A DNA stretch of 64,000 nt. It comes from Pseudomonadota bacterium. Its GTDB lineage: Bacteria > Myxococcota > Myxococcia > Myxococcales > Myxococcaceae. The stretch is taken from NCBI GenBank assembly GCA_023426545.1, contig JAFAAN010000139.1, positions 1 through 64,000 on the forward strand, in the 5' to 3' direction. The notes beneath the pieces are model-generated. The model worked only from the letters and a program-made list of their open reading frames with translations. It searched no databases and was not told where the DNA came from. The translations under genes and the position numbers were made by a program. Of this stretch, positions 20,349-29,125 are shown in pieces. Each line of letters starts with the position of its first letter. The first letter of the stretch is position 1.

Positions 20349-21728
20349 TCAGTGCTTCCCATGGCGCTGGGGACGCTTGCGTGCCTCACGCTTGGCCTGC
20401 CCGGGCCGCCCCTTGAAGATGAGGCGGATGGGCACGCGCAGGTCGAACGTCTTGCGGAGCTGGTTGGTGATGTACCGCTTGTACATGTCCGGAACGCTCT
20501 CCGGATGATTCACGGTGATGGCGAAGGTCGGCGGCGCCGCCGCCACCTGGGCGATGTAGTACAGCCGCAAGGGCTTGCCCCGGACGATGGGCGCCGGGTG
20601 GTTGTCCACCATGTGGTCCAGCAGCCGGTTGAGCTGCGGGGTGGGCGCCCGGAAGCGGAACTGGTCGGCGAGCTCCGTCGCCACGTCCACCACCTTCTCC
20701 ACCTTGGAGCCCGTCAGCGCCGAGGTGAAGAGGATGGGCGCGTAGCCCACGAACTTGAGCGCGTACTTGAGGGACTCGCGGTAGGTCTCCTGGCGGCGCT
20801 GGTCCGCTCCCACCAGGTCCCACTTGTTCACCACGATGACCAGCGCGCGGCCCCGCTCCTCGGCCAGGCCCGCCAGCTTGGCGTCCTGATCCACCGCCGG
20901 CTCCGTGGCATCCATCAGCAGCACCGCCACGTCGCTGCGCTCCATCACCTTCAGCGCGGCCACCACGGAGAACTGCTCCACGCGCTGGGCAATGGACTTC
21001 TTGCGCCGGATGCCCGCCGTGTCGGTGAGCAGGAGCTTGCGGTCCTTGTACGTCAGCTCGGAGTCCACCGGGTCCCGCGTGGTGCCCGCCACGTCGCTGG
21101 CCACCACCCGCTTCTCCTTCAGGATGGCGTTGACCAGGGTGCTCTTGCCCACGTTGGGCCGGCCGATGATGGCCAGGCGGATGATGCCGTCGTCCGGCGG
21201 CGCCTCGGCGTCCTCGTCCTCCTCCTTGGGCGGCAGCCTGGCGACGACCGCGTCGAACAGCTCCTGCATGCCCAGGCCGTGCTCGGCGGACAGGGGCTGC
21301 ACGTCGCCCAGCCCCAGGCGGAAGAACTCACCGGCCAGGGCCAACATCTGCCCGGAGGTGTTGTCCAGCTTGTTGGCGGCCAGCACCACCGGCTTGCCGC
21401 TCTTGCGCAGGTAGCTGGCCACGGCCTCGTCCGCCGCGGTGAGGCCCGCGCGGGCGTCGGTGACGAAGACGATGACGTCGCACTCGTCCACCGCAAGCTG
21501 GGCCTGCTCTCGCACCTGCTGGAGGAGCTGGTCCTCGTCACCGGGCACGAAGCCGCCGGTGTCGATGAAGGTGAACTTGCGGCCCTCCCACTCCGCGTCC
21601 GCGTAGTGGCGATCCCGCGTCACGCCGGGCTCGTCCTGCACCAGCGCGATGCGCCGGCCCACGAGCCGGTTGAACAGCGTGCTCTTGCCCACGTTGGGGC
21701 GTCCGACAATGGCGACCAGGGGCTTCAT
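20349..21728 (-). CDS. der: Ribosome-assembly GTPase Der (EngA)
   Basis: A 459-residue protein with the two tandem GTPase domains unique to Der: first G1 GRPNVGKSTLFNRL (from residue 8), with DTGGF and NKLD; second GRPNVGKSTLVNAIL, with DTAGIRRKKSI and NKWD; then the KH-like C-terminal domain ending in a basic tail (KREARKRPQRHGKH). It is needed for 50S subunit maturation. The acidic linker EEDEDAEAPPDDG between the two domains is typical. The ATG at 21728 lies one base after the era stop (TGAGATG), so era and der are co-translated; the frame is open upstream but the G domain begins directly at this Met. Confidence 0.97.
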   Translation of the reverse strand: MKPLVAIVGRPNVGKSTLFNRLVGRRIALVQDEPGVTRDRHYADAEWEGRKFTFIDTGGFVPGDEDQLLQQVREQAQLAVDECDVIVFVTDARAGLTAADEAVASYLRKSGKPVVLAANKLDNTSGQMLALAGEFFRLGLGDVQPLSAEHGLGMQELFDAVVARLPPKEEDEDAEAPPDDGIIRLAIIGRPNVGKSTLVNAILKEKRVVASDVAGTTRDPVDSELTYKDRKLLLTDTAGIRRKKSIAQRVEQFSVVAALKVMERSDVAVLLMDATEPAVDQDAKLAGLAEERGRALVIVVNKWDLVGADQRRQETYRESLKYALKFVGYAPILFTSALTGSKVEKVVDVATELADQFRFRAPTPQLNRLLDHMVDNHPAPIVRGKPLRLYYIAQVAAAPPTFAITVNHPESVPDMYKRYITNQLRKTFDLRVPIRLIFKGRPGQAKREARKRPQRHGKH

Positions 21729-21729
21729 C

Positions 21730-22674
21730 TCAGTCGTATCCCAGCTTCTTGAGGCCTTCGGGGCGCTCGCTCCAGCGCGGCTCCACACGGACGCGCAGGT
21801 CCAGATACACGTGCGCGCCCAGCAGCCGCTGCACGGACTTGCGTGCGTCGGTGCCAATGGTCTTCAGCATCTGCCCCTGCTTGCCAATGATGATGGCCTT
21901 CTGGCTGTCGCGCTCCACGAAGACGGACGCCGCGATGCGGATGAGGCCACCCAGTTGGTTCGGCGGCGTGCCCGGCCGGGGCTCGCGCTCGGACTCGTCG
22001 AAGATGTCCACCACCACCGCCGTGGAGTACGGAATCTCCTGGCGACAGTGACGCAGCACCTGCTCGCGGATGTACTCCGCCACCAGCGCTCGCTCCTGCT
22101 GGTCGGTGAGCATGTCCTCGTCGAAGACGTTCTCCCCCTCCGGCAGGTGCCCCAGCACGATGTGGAACAGGCGCTCCACGCCGTCCTTCTCGCGCGCGGA
22201 GATGGGCACCACCTCCGCGAAGGGGAACTCGTTGCGGTAGAGGTCGATGAGCGGCAGCAGCTGCGCCTTCGGGACGGAGTCGATCTTGTTGATGATGAGG
22301 AAGGTCGGCTTGCCGATCTTCTGCAGCCGCTCGAGGATGTTGCGGTTGCCTGGGCTCACCTCGGGCTTCTCGCCCGCCGGCGGCTCGATGAGGAAGAGGA
22401 CCAGGTCCACCTCCTCGGCGGCCTGGAGCGCCACCTCGACCATGTAGCGGTTCAGCTCGCCCTTGGCCTGATGGATGCCCGGCGTGTCGATGAACGCCAC
22501 CTGCCCCTCCGGACGGGTGACGACCCCGAGGATGCGGTTGCGCGTCGTCTGGGGCTTGGGCGAGACGATGGCGATCTTCTCGCCGGTGAGGGCGTTGAGC
22601 AGTGTGCTCTTGCCAACGTTGGGGCGCCCGATGAGGGCGGCGAAGCCGCTGCGGTGGTTCTTGGGGGAGGCCAT
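21730..22674 (-). CDS. era: GTPase Era
   Basis: A 314-residue protein with G1 GRPNVGKSTLLNAL, the Era-specific switch VSPKPQTTRNRILGVV, DTPGIHQAKGELNRYM, NKID, and a C-terminal KH domain (AIIIGKQGQMLKTIGTDARKSVQ). Era binds the 3' end of 16S rRNA and assists 30S maturation. The chosen ATG at 22674 begins MASPKNHRSGFAALIGRPNVGKS, the expected distance from the P-loop. It lies downstream of rnc and two cyclophilin genes, a variant of the widespread rnc-era pairing, and is coupled to der. Confidence 0.97.
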   Translation of the reverse strand: MASPKNHRSGFAALIGRPNVGKSTLLNALTGEKIAIVSPKPQTTRNRILGVVTRPEGQVAFIDTPGIHQAKGELNRYMVEVALQAAEEVDLVLFLIEPPAGEKPEVSPGNRNILERLQKIGKPTFLIINKIDSVPKAQLLPLIDLYRNEFPFAEVVPISAREKDGVERLFHIVLGHLPEGENVFDEDMLTDQQERALVAEYIREQVLRHCRQEIPYSTAVVVDIFDESEREPRPGTPPNQLGGLIRIAASVFVERDSQKAIIIGKQGQMLKTIGTDARKSVQRLLGAHVYLDLRVRVEPRWSERPEGLKKLGYD

Positions 22675-22754
22675 TGCTTCGGAGGTGGTCTGGGACGCCG
22701 CGTACCGCGGAGGCCCGAAGAGGAAACGTCTGGACAGCGCCCTATAACAGCCCA

Positions 22755-22785
22755 CCGCCCGTCCCATTCGGCTCCGGACGGGCGG
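22755..22785 (-). terminator. Hairpin between the cyclophilin gene and era
   Basis: CCGCCCGTCC (22755-22764) and GGACGGGCGG (22776-22785) form a perfect 10-pair stem with an 11-base loop, directly after the cyclophilin stop on the minus strand and upstream of era. There is no strong U run, so it may be a partial terminator or a processing hairpin. Confidence 0.5.
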
Positions 22786-22797
22786 CGAGCGGGCGGG

Positions 22798-23349
22798 CTA
22801 CGGCTGGGTCGTCGAGATGGTCAGCTTGTTGATGACGACGTCCTGGCGGGGACGGTCGCTGGCGTCGCGCGCCACGCCGGCGATCTTCTCCACCACGTCG
22901 TAGCCGCTCAGCACCTCACCGAAGATGGTGTGCCTGTTGTTGAGGTAGGTCGGCTTGGACGTGGTGATGAAGAACTGGCTGCCGTTGGTGTTGGGGCGGC
23001 CGATGTTGGCCGTGGCGAGCAGGCCCACTTTGTCGAAGGTCCGGCCGCTCTGGTACTCGTCGTCCACGTTGAAGCCCGGGCCACCGCGGCCGGTGCCGGT
23101 CGGGTCGCCGCCCTGGATCATGAAGCCCGGAATCACGCGGTGGAAGATGATGCCGTCGTAGTACGGCCGCGTGACCTTCTCGCCCGTGCTCGGGTCCTGG
23201 AAGGGCAGCTCGCCCGTCGCCAGGCCCACGAAGCTGCTCACCGTCTTCGGCGCGTCCTTCGAGAACAGCTTCACCACGATCTGCCCGAGCGTGGTGTCGA
23301 AGGTGGCGTAGAGATCATTGCCCGCGCGGGCCTCGTCCAACATTCCCAT
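22798..23349 (-). CDS. Peptidyl-prolyl cis-trans isomerase, cyclophilin type (cytoplasmic)
   Basis: A 183-residue cyclophilin that catalyses cis-trans isomerisation of prolyl bonds. Family marks: DTTLGQIVVKLFSKDAPKTVSSFVGLATGE, FHRVIPGFMIQGGDPTGTGRGGPGF (with the catalytic Arg of FHRVIPGFMIQGG), GSQFFIT and NNRHTIFGEVLSGYDVVEKI. It has no signal peptide. The ATG at 23349 has a GGAGGG Shine-Dalgarno six bases away, which decides the start. It is a tandem paralogue of the exported cyclophilin just upstream. Confidence 0.95.
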   Translation of the reverse strand: MGMLDEARAGNDLYATFDTTLGQIVVKLFSKDAPKTVSSFVGLATGELPFQDPSTGEKVTRPYYDGIIFHRVIPGFMIQGGDPTGTGRGGPGFNVDDEYQSGRTFDKVGLLATANIGRPNTNGSQFFITTSKPTYLNNRHTIFGEVLSGYDVVEKIAGVARDASDRPRQDVVINKLTISTTQP

Positions 23350-23396
23350 GCTGCCCTCCCGTGTGGGGCCCGTCAGAGGGACGGCCCCGGATGGTG

Positions 23397-24104
23397 TCAC
23401 GGCCTTGGTGAAGCCGCCTTCGCGCCCGCGGGCTTCGCGGGCGCTGCGTCCTTGCCCGCCGCGGGGGCCGTCACGCCCGCGGGAGCCTTGTCGCCCAGCA
23501 CCACGCGCTGCAACAGCACCGCGGTGCGGGGGCGGTCCCGGTTGTCCCGGGGCACGCTGCCAATCTTCTGCACCACGTCGTAGCCCGCCACCACCTCACC
23601 GAAGATGGTGTGCCTGTTGTTCAGGTGCTCCGGCGTGGAGGTGGTGATGAAGAACTGGCTGCCGTTGGTGTTGGGCCCGGCGTTCGCCATGGCCAGCAGG
23701 CCCGGTTTGTCGAAGGTCCGGCCCGCCTGGAACTCATCCGGGAAGCGGTAGCCCGGATCCCCGAAGCCGGTGCCCGTGGGGTCGCCGGCCTGAATCATGA
23801 AGCCCGGAATGACGCGGTGGAACACCGTGCCGTCATAGAGCGGCTTCTTCGACATCTTCCCCGACGTGGGGTCCCGCCACTCCTTCTCACCGCTGGCCAG
23901 CCCCACGAAGTTGGCCACCGTCTTGGGGGCCTCCTTGGAGAAGAGGCGGACGACGATGGCGCCCTCGCTCGTCTGGAGCGTGGCGTAGAGTTCCTTGCCG
24001 GCCGCCGCCTTCCGGGTCCACTTCCCGGTCTCGGCGGCCAGGACGGAGCCCGCCAGCAGGCACGACACCAGGGCGAGCGTCTTTCGGAGGGAGGCGGGGG
24101 GCAT
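23397..24104 (-). CDS. Peptidyl-prolyl cis-trans isomerase, cyclophilin type (exported)
   Basis: A 235-residue cyclophilin with an N-terminal signal peptide (LRKTLALVSCLLAGSVLAAETG, cleavage near VLA-AE), so its work is periplasmic or extracellular. The domain has TSEGAIVVRLFSKEAPKTVANFVGLASGE, FHRVIPGFMIQAGDPTGTGFGDPGYRFPDEF, GSQFFIT and NNRHTIFGEVVAGYDVVQKIGSVPRDN. The C-terminal extension (APAGVTAPAAGKDAAPAKPAGAKAASPRP) is Ala/Pro/Lys-rich and disordered. Close likeness to the neighbouring cytoplasmic paralogue points to a local duplication followed by gain of a signal peptide. Confidence 0.93.
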   Translation of the reverse strand: MPPASLRKTLALVSCLLAGSVLAAETGKWTRKAAAGKELYATLQTSEGAIVVRLFSKEAPKTVANFVGLASGEKEWRDPTSGKMSKKPLYDGTVFHRVIPGFMIQAGDPTGTGFGDPGYRFPDEFQAGRTFDKPGLLAMANAGPNTNGSQFFITTSTPEHLNNRHTIFGEVVAGYDVVQKIGSVPRDNRDRPRTAVLLQRVVLGDKAPAGVTAPAAGKDAAPAKPAGAKAASPRP

Positions 24105-24150
24105 CTTGGCGCGGCACCTTACGCGCCACCCCCTGCCCCTCCAAGGGGTT

Positions 24151-24933
24151 TCATGCCGGGGTGTCGTGTCCTGGCGTCCCGGACGGGGGGGAAGTGGGAC
24201 AGGCGGCGCCCTCCCGCAGCTTCTCCAGGGTGGTCTGCGCGGCGGACTGCTCCGCCTCCTTCTTGCTGCGGCCCGTCGCCCGGGCGAAGGCGGTGTCGCC
24301 CAGCACCAGCTCCACCTCGAACACCTTCGAGTGTTCCGGACCGGACTCGGACACCACCCGGTAGCGTGGCTGGAGCTTGAGCCGCTCATGGGCCAGCTCC
24401 TGGAGCAGCGTCTTGTAGTCGAGCCGGCCCTGCCCGCTGGACACCTCGTCCAGCAGCTGCGCGAAGTACCGGTCCACCAGCGCCACCGCCGGGTCCAGGC
24501 CGCTGGTGAGGAACACCGCGCCGAAGACGGCCTCCAGCGCGTCCGCCAGCACCGAGTTCTTCTCCCGCCCGCCGGACATCAGCTCGCCCCGCCCGAGCAG
24601 CAGCAGGTCCCCCAGCGGAATCGTCCGTGCGACGCGGGCCAGCCCCTCCTCGTTGACGACGCGGGCGCGCATCTTCGTCAGGTCGCCCTCGGGGAGGCCG
24701 GGGCACCGCGCCATCAGCCGGTGGCTGACGGCCAGGTTGACCACCGCGTCGCCCAGGAACTCCAGGCGCTGGTTGTCCTTCAGCTCCTTGTCCCGCGATT
24801 CGTTGACGTATGTCTTGTGCGTCAGGGCCTCGAGCGCCGTCTCCACGCGGGAGAAGCTCAACCCCAGCCGCGACTCGAGCACCTGCACCCGCTCGGACGG
24901 GCTCATCTTGTCCGGACCACTCAACTCGCTCAC
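24151..24933 (-). CDS. rnc: Ribonuclease III
   Basis: A 260-residue enzyme that cuts double-stranded RNA, processing rRNA and mRNA. The signature NQRLEFLGDAVVNLAVSHRLM and the second acidic helix VLADALEAVFGAVFL supply the metal-binding Glu and Asp residues. The double-stranded-RNA-binding domain follows (DYKTLLQELAHERLKLQPRYRV; FARATGRSKKEAEQSAAQTTLEKL). The tail (CPTSPPSGTPGHDTPA) is an unconserved extension. The start is GTG at 24933, overlapping the upstream stop (GTGA); ATG at 24906 (MSPSERVQ) is an equally possible start. Confidence 0.96.
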   Translation of the reverse strand: MSELSGPDKMSPSERVQVLESRLGLSFSRVETALEALTHKTYVNESRDKELKDNQRLEFLGDAVVNLAVSHRLMARCPGLPEGDLTKMRARVVNEEGLARVARTIPLGDLLLLGRGELMSGGREKNSVLADALEAVFGAVFLTSGLDPAVALVDRYFAQLLDEVSSGQGRLDYKTLLQELAHERLKLQPRYRVVSESGPEHSKVFEVELVLGDTAFARATGRSKKEAEQSAAQTTLEKLREGAACPTSPPSGTPGHDTPA

Positions 24934-25793
24934 TCCTGAGGCGCGTCCGGACCCACCAGCCTCACGGCCGTGAGGGGGACCCGCAGCAGGTCCGCCACCA
25001 TCCGCACGATGCCTGGAAACTCATCCAGCTCGAACCGTCCCGCCCACTCCTTGCCCTGGGGCCCGGCCAGCAGCCCCCGGAAGGTGCGGCCCGCCACCCG
25101 CGCGGCGGCGAAGCGGTAGGGACGGCCCTCCACCTGCAACTGCGCCAGCAGCTCCAGGCTGCTGCGCGGCGGCACCAGCGCCTCCGCGCCGAACTTCTCC
25201 ACGATGTCCGAGAAGCGCACCAGCCCGGCGCCCATCGGCGCGATCGGCGGACGGGCCGCCGGCTCACCAAAGAGCGCCAGCAGGTAGCCCGTCAACGCCG
25301 CCCGCTCACGGAACTCCGACAGCTCCAGCGTGTGGCCCGCACCGGACGGCAGCTCCTCGCCGCCCCGGGCCACGCGAGCCACCCGGAAGTTGCCCAGCCG
25401 ATCCGACACCAGCGTGACGGCCAGCTCCCCGTCCACGACGTCCGTGGCCAGCTCCAGCGTCTCCGGCTCCACGCGCGGCGTCAGCCCGAGCACCTGGAGC
25501 TCCGAGGAGCGGCGCTGGACGTGGAAGATGTGCTCGTTGAAGGCGTCCGCGAGCAGCGCCTCGATGTCCGCCACGTCGCTGAGCGCGCCCACCAGGATGG
25601 GGGCCAGGCCCACCACCGCTGGCGGAGAGATGGGGATGAGCCGATCTCCCATCACCTGGAAGGTCACCTCGGGGATGAAGGCCCGGGTGACGGGGTTGAC
25701 CAGCGGCGACGCCTCCAGGTCCAGCACCGCCTCGGTGCCAGCCGCGTCCTCTCGCAACTGCAACCCGAGACCTTCCAGCCGCGTGGTGTCCAT
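24930..25793 (-). CDS. Conserved protein of unknown function between acyl-CoA dehydrogenase and rnc
   Basis: A 287-residue cytoplasmic protein with no signal peptide or transmembrane segment. It is rich in Leu, Val and Ala with beta-strand-like stretches (DVVDGELAVTLVSDRLGNFRVARV; YRFAAARVAGRTFRGLLAGP). I recognise no domain or catalytic motif. The ATG at 25793 overlaps the TGA of the acyl-CoA dehydrogenase gene by one base (TGATG) and its own stop overlaps the rnc start by four, so it is firmly inside one operon. A TTG at 25796 is an alternative start. Confidence 0.75.
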   Translation of the reverse strand: MDTTRLEGLGLQLREDAAGTEAVLDLEASPLVNPVTRAFIPEVTFQVMGDRLIPISPPAVVGLAPILVGALSDVADIEALLADAFNEHIFHVQRRSSELQVLGLTPRVEPETLELATDVVDGELAVTLVSDRLGNFRVARVARGGEELPSGAGHTLELSEFRERAALTGYLLALFGEPAARPPIAPMGAGLVRFSDIVEKFGAEALVPPRSSLELLAQLQVEGRPYRFAAARVAGRTFRGLLAGPQGKEWAGRFELDEFPGIVRMVADLLRVPLTAVRLVGPDAPQE

Positions 25794-26938
25794 CAAGCCC
25801 CTTTGAAGGTTTCCCGGGCGATGATTGTACGCTGGATCTCGCTGGTCCCCTCGCCGATCTCACACAGCTTCGCGTCACGCAGGTAGCGCTCGACCGGGAA
25901 CTCACGGGTGTAACCGTACCCACCGTGGATCTGCACGGCCTTGTTGCAGGCCCGCATGGCCGCCTCGGAGGCGAAGAGCTTCGCCATGGAGGCCTCCCGC
26001 GAGTACGGCTTGCCCGCGTCCGCCAGCGCCGCCGCCCGGTGGACCAGCAGCCGGGCCGCGTCGATCTCCGTCTTCATGTCCGCCATCATCCAGCGAAGGC
26101 CCTGGAACTCGCTGATGGGCTGGCCGAACGCAGTGCGCTCGCGGGAGTAGCCCACCGACTCCTCCATGGCGCCCCGGCCCAGACCCACCGCCAGCGCGCC
26201 GATGGTGATGCGGCCGCGGTCGAGGATCTTCATGGTGTCGATGAAGCCGTGGTCGACCTCCCCCACGCGCGCGGAGTCCGGCACCTCGACGTTCTCCAGG
26301 ATGAGCTCGGCCGTGTCCGAGGAGCGCATGCCCAGCTTCCCGTGGATGGCGCGCTGGCTGAACCCCGGCAGGCCCTTCTCCAGCACGAAGGCGGTGATGC
26401 CCTTCTGGCGCTTCTCCGGCGAGGTGAGCGCGAGCACCACGAACACGTCGCCCACGGTGCCCTGGGTGATGAACATCTTGGTGCCGTTGAGCACCCAGTG
26501 GTCGCCCTTGCGCACCGCCGTGGTCTTCATGCTGGACGCGTCCGAGCCGGAGCCGGGCTCCGTCAGGCCCCAGGCGCCCAGGTACTCGCCGGTGGCCAGC
26601 TTGGGCAGGTACTTCTGGCGCTGCGCATCGTTGCCGAAGACGCGCAGGTGGCTGGTGCCCAGGCCGTTGTGGCTGGCCACCGTCAGCGCGAGCGAGCCGT
26701 CGTAGCGGGCGATCTCCTCCACGGCCACCGCCACGGCGAGCGAGTCCATGGCCGCCCCGCCGTGCTCCTCGGAGACCAGGATGCCCAGCACCCCGAGCTG
26801 CCCCAGCTCCCGCACGACGTCCATGGGGAACGCCTCGTCCTTGTCCCACTCGCGTGCAAAGGGCTTCACCCGTCGTTCGCAGAATTCACGGACGGAGGAC
26901 TGGAGGGCGCGGTGGCTTTCAGGAAGGTCGAAATCCAT
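25793..26938 (-). CDS. Acyl-CoA dehydrogenase (short/branched-chain type)
   Basis: A 381-residue flavoprotein. Segments typical of the family: GLTEPGSGSDASSMKTTAV and FITQGTVGDVFVVLA (FAD and substrate loop), FGQPISEFQGLRWMMADMKTEIDAARLL, and IHGGYGYTREFPVERYLRDAK. The C-terminal GEGTSEIQR carries Glu at the usual catalytic-base position of short-, medium- and branched-chain enzymes. Isovaleryl-CoA dehydrogenase normally has Ala there (GAGTSE), with the base elsewhere. Gene context suggests a leucine/branched-chain step (liuA position), but this residue argues for a broader short/branched-chain substrate. It passes electrons to ETF in the cytoplasm. Confidence 0.93.
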   Translation of the reverse strand: MDFDLPESHRALQSSVREFCERRVKPFAREWDKDEAFPMDVVRELGQLGVLGILVSEEHGGAAMDSLAVAVAVEEIARYDGSLALTVASHNGLGTSHLRVFGNDAQRQKYLPKLATGEYLGAWGLTEPGSGSDASSMKTTAVRKGDHWVLNGTKMFITQGTVGDVFVVLALTSPEKRQKGITAFVLEKGLPGFSQRAIHGKLGMRSSDTAELILENVEVPDSARVGEVDHGFIDTMKILDRGRITIGALAVGLGRGAMEESVGYSRERTAFGQPISEFQGLRWMMADMKTEIDAARLLVHRAAALADAGKPYSREASMAKLFASEAAMRACNKAVQIHGGYGYTREFPVERYLRDAKLCEIGEGTSEIQRTIIARETFKGA

Positions 26939-27009
26939 GGTGTCGGCAGGATCTATAGCAAACGGCCCGGGTGCAGCCCGGGCCTTCGAGGTAACGTAAA
27001 GCTAGCTAC

Positions 27010-28539
27010 TCAAACCGGATAGACGCCGTGCTTCTTCTCCGCACGGGGCGCGTGGCGCTGGGCGTACAGTCCGTAGCGCTGGGCCAGCTCCTGGCGGAGC
27101 CGCTCGCCCGGGACGATGTCGTCGATGACCAGCTCGCTGGCCAGCTTGTAGATGTCCACGTCCTGCTTGTACTCGTCCCGCAGCTTCTGGACGTAGGCGG
27201 GCCGCTCGGCCTCCGGCAGCTCCTGGATCTTGTTGTAGTAGACGGCGTTCACCGCCGCCTCCGGCCCCATGACGGCGATCATCGCGCCCGGCAGGGCCAG
27301 GGTGGCGTCCGGGGCGAAGCCGGGACCGCTCATGGCGTAGAGGCCGGCGCCGTAGGCCTTGCGGACCACCACGCAGACGCGGGGCACGCTGGCCTCGGAC
27401 ACGGCGGAGATCATCTTCGCGCCGGCGCGGATGATGCCGGCGCGCTCCACCTTGGTGCCGATCATGAAGCCCGGCACGTCCGCCAGATAGAGCAGCGGGA
27501 TGTTGAAGGCGTCACACAGCCAGATGAAGCGGGCCGCCTTGTCCGCGCTGTCCACGAACAGCACGCCGCCCTTGTACTTGGGCTGGTTGGCGACGATGCC
27601 CACCGGGCGGCCGTCGATGCGGGCCAGGCCGGTGACGAGCTCCTGGGCGAAGAGCTTCTTCACCTCGAACCAGCTGCCCTCGTCGATGAGCTCGTTGATG
27701 AGCTCGTGCATGTTGAAGGGCTTGTTCTGGTCGACGGGGACGATGTCCTCCACCTTCTTGCCGCCGGCCTTCGGTGCCTGGGGCGCGGCGCGCGGCGGCG
27801 CCTGGGAGAAGTTCTCCGGGAAGAAGCCGATGTAGCGCTTCGCCGCCTCGATGGCCTCCTGCTCCGTCTTCACGAGCACGTCGCCCACGCCGGACACGGA
27901 GCAGTGCATCTTCGCGCCGCCCATCTCCTCCAGCGTCACCTTCTCGCCAATCACCATCTCCGCCATGCGCGGGCTGCCCAGGTACATGGAGGCGTTGCCC
28001 TCCACCATGATGACCAGGTCGCAGAACGCGGGGATGTACGCGCCACCCGCGGCGGAGGGCCCGAAGAGCAGGCACACCTGCGGCACGAAGCCGGACAGGT
28101 GCACCTCGTTGTAGAAGATGCGGCCGGCGCCGCGGCGCCCGGGGAACATCTCCACCTGGTCGGTGATGCGGGCCCCGGCGGAGTCCACCAGGTAGAACAG
28201 CGGGCAGCGGAGCTCGCGGGCCGTCTCCTGGATGCGGAGGATCTTCTCCACGGTGCGGGCGCCCCAGCTGCCGGCCTTCACGGTGGAGTCGTTGGCCATG
28301 ATGGCCACGGTGCGCCCGGCCACCTTGCCCAGGCCGATGATGACGCCATCCGAGGGCAGGTCCGGGTCCAGGTTGTTGGCGAGCTTCGCGTCCTCCACGA
28401 AGGAGCCCTCATCCACGAGCAGGCGGATGCGCTCGCGGGCGAAGAGCTTGCCCGCCTCCTGGTTCTTGGCGTGGTACTTCCCCGCGCCACCCTTCTCCAC
28501 CTGGGCGATCTTCTCCAGCAGTTTCGAGTCTTGGGACAT
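27010..28539 (-). CDS. Acyl-CoA carboxylase beta (carboxyltransferase) subunit
   Basis: A 509-residue biotin-dependent carboxyltransferase with both crotonase-like halves: LVDSAGARITDQVEMFPGRRGAGRIFYN and GPSAAGGAYIPAFCDLVIMV in the N half, LYLADVPGFMIGTKVERAGIIRAGAKM and VVVRKAYGAGLYAMSGPGF in the C half. Context with an acyl-CoA dehydrogenase, enoyl-CoA hydratase and HMG-CoA lyase favours 3-methylcrotonyl-CoA carboxylase (leucine breakdown), though propionyl-CoA carboxylase cannot be excluded by eye. No biotin-carboxylase/BCCP alpha subunit is in the window. The start is ATG at 28539 (MSQDSKLLEKIAQVEKGG); the upstream open frame is unconserved. Confidence 0.92.
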   Translation of the reverse strand: MSQDSKLLEKIAQVEKGGAGKYHAKNQEAGKLFARERIRLLVDEGSFVEDAKLANNLDPDLPSDGVIIGLGKVAGRTVAIMANDSTVKAGSWGARTVEKILRIQETARELRCPLFYLVDSAGARITDQVEMFPGRRGAGRIFYNEVHLSGFVPQVCLLFGPSAAGGAYIPAFCDLVIMVEGNASMYLGSPRMAEMVIGEKVTLEEMGGAKMHCSVSGVGDVLVKTEQEAIEAAKRYIGFFPENFSQAPPRAAPQAPKAGGKKVEDIVPVDQNKPFNMHELINELIDEGSWFEVKKLFAQELVTGLARIDGRPVGIVANQPKYKGGVLFVDSADKAARFIWLCDAFNIPLLYLADVPGFMIGTKVERAGIIRAGAKMISAVSEASVPRVCVVVRKAYGAGLYAMSGPGFAPDATLALPGAMIAVMGPEAAVNAVYYNKIQELPEAERPAYVQKLRDEYKQDVDIYKLASELVIDDIVPGERLRQELAQRYGLYAQRHAPRAEKKHGVYPV

Positions 28540-28742
28540 GGCCCGTGGCACATAGCAGAAAGGGCTACGGCTGGCTGCCCTCTCGCTGGGGGGCCGGCGC
28601 GCCGTGACCGGCACACGACGCACCGCGCAGAACGTGTTCGCTGGGGGATGCCGCTCCTGGCTCCCCTGCCTACCTTGGTGCCCTAACGGGGGCGCGCTCG
28701 TGACGGACGCGCCCCCGCAACCATCGGGCTCAGGAGGGACGC

Positions 28743-29102
28743 ATGTTCGCAACGAAGAAAGGCAAGTGGATGGCGAAGGGGATCGCCCGGAGCGACCTCT
28801 ATCGCAAGTGGCTGGCCCACAAGCTCCTCAGCGACCTGCCCCGCGCGGCCAGGCACCGCTGGGACGAGTTCGAGCCGGATGACGTGCTGCGGCATGTGGG
28901 CTTGACCACCTACAAGCCGGTACGCGCGGGCCTGGGCGGGCTGGGCGTGTTCCTGCTCGGCATGGCCGCCGGCGGCGTGGTGGCGCTGCTGCTGGCGCCC
29001 AAGACGGGCACGGAGCTACGGACCACGGTGAAGGACAAGGCCGCGGCCTACATGAACAAGCAGAACGTCAACCTGGGCCAGGAGCGCACCGCCAACGCGT
29101 GA
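28743..29102 (+). CDS. YtxH-like small membrane protein
   Basis: A 119-residue protein with one Gly/Ala-rich transmembrane segment (GLGGLGVFLLGMAAGGVVALLLAPKTGTELR), where the LLAPKTGxELR pattern marks the YtxH family, preceded by about 55 polar residues and followed by a short charged tail. YtxH proteins are envelope-stress-associated but their molecular role is unknown. A strong AGGAGG lies just upstream of the ATG at 28743. It is read against the two leucine-pathway genes on either side, interrupting what would otherwise be a minus-strand operon. Confidence 0.82.
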   Translation: MFATKKGKWMAKGIARSDLYRKWLAHKLLSDLPRAARHRWDEFEPDDVLRHVGLTTYKPVRAGLGGLGVFLLGMAAGGVVALLLAPKTGTELRTTVKDKAAAYMNKQNVNLGQERTANA

Positions 29103-29125
29103 TGGCGGCGCGACGCGACATCGGG

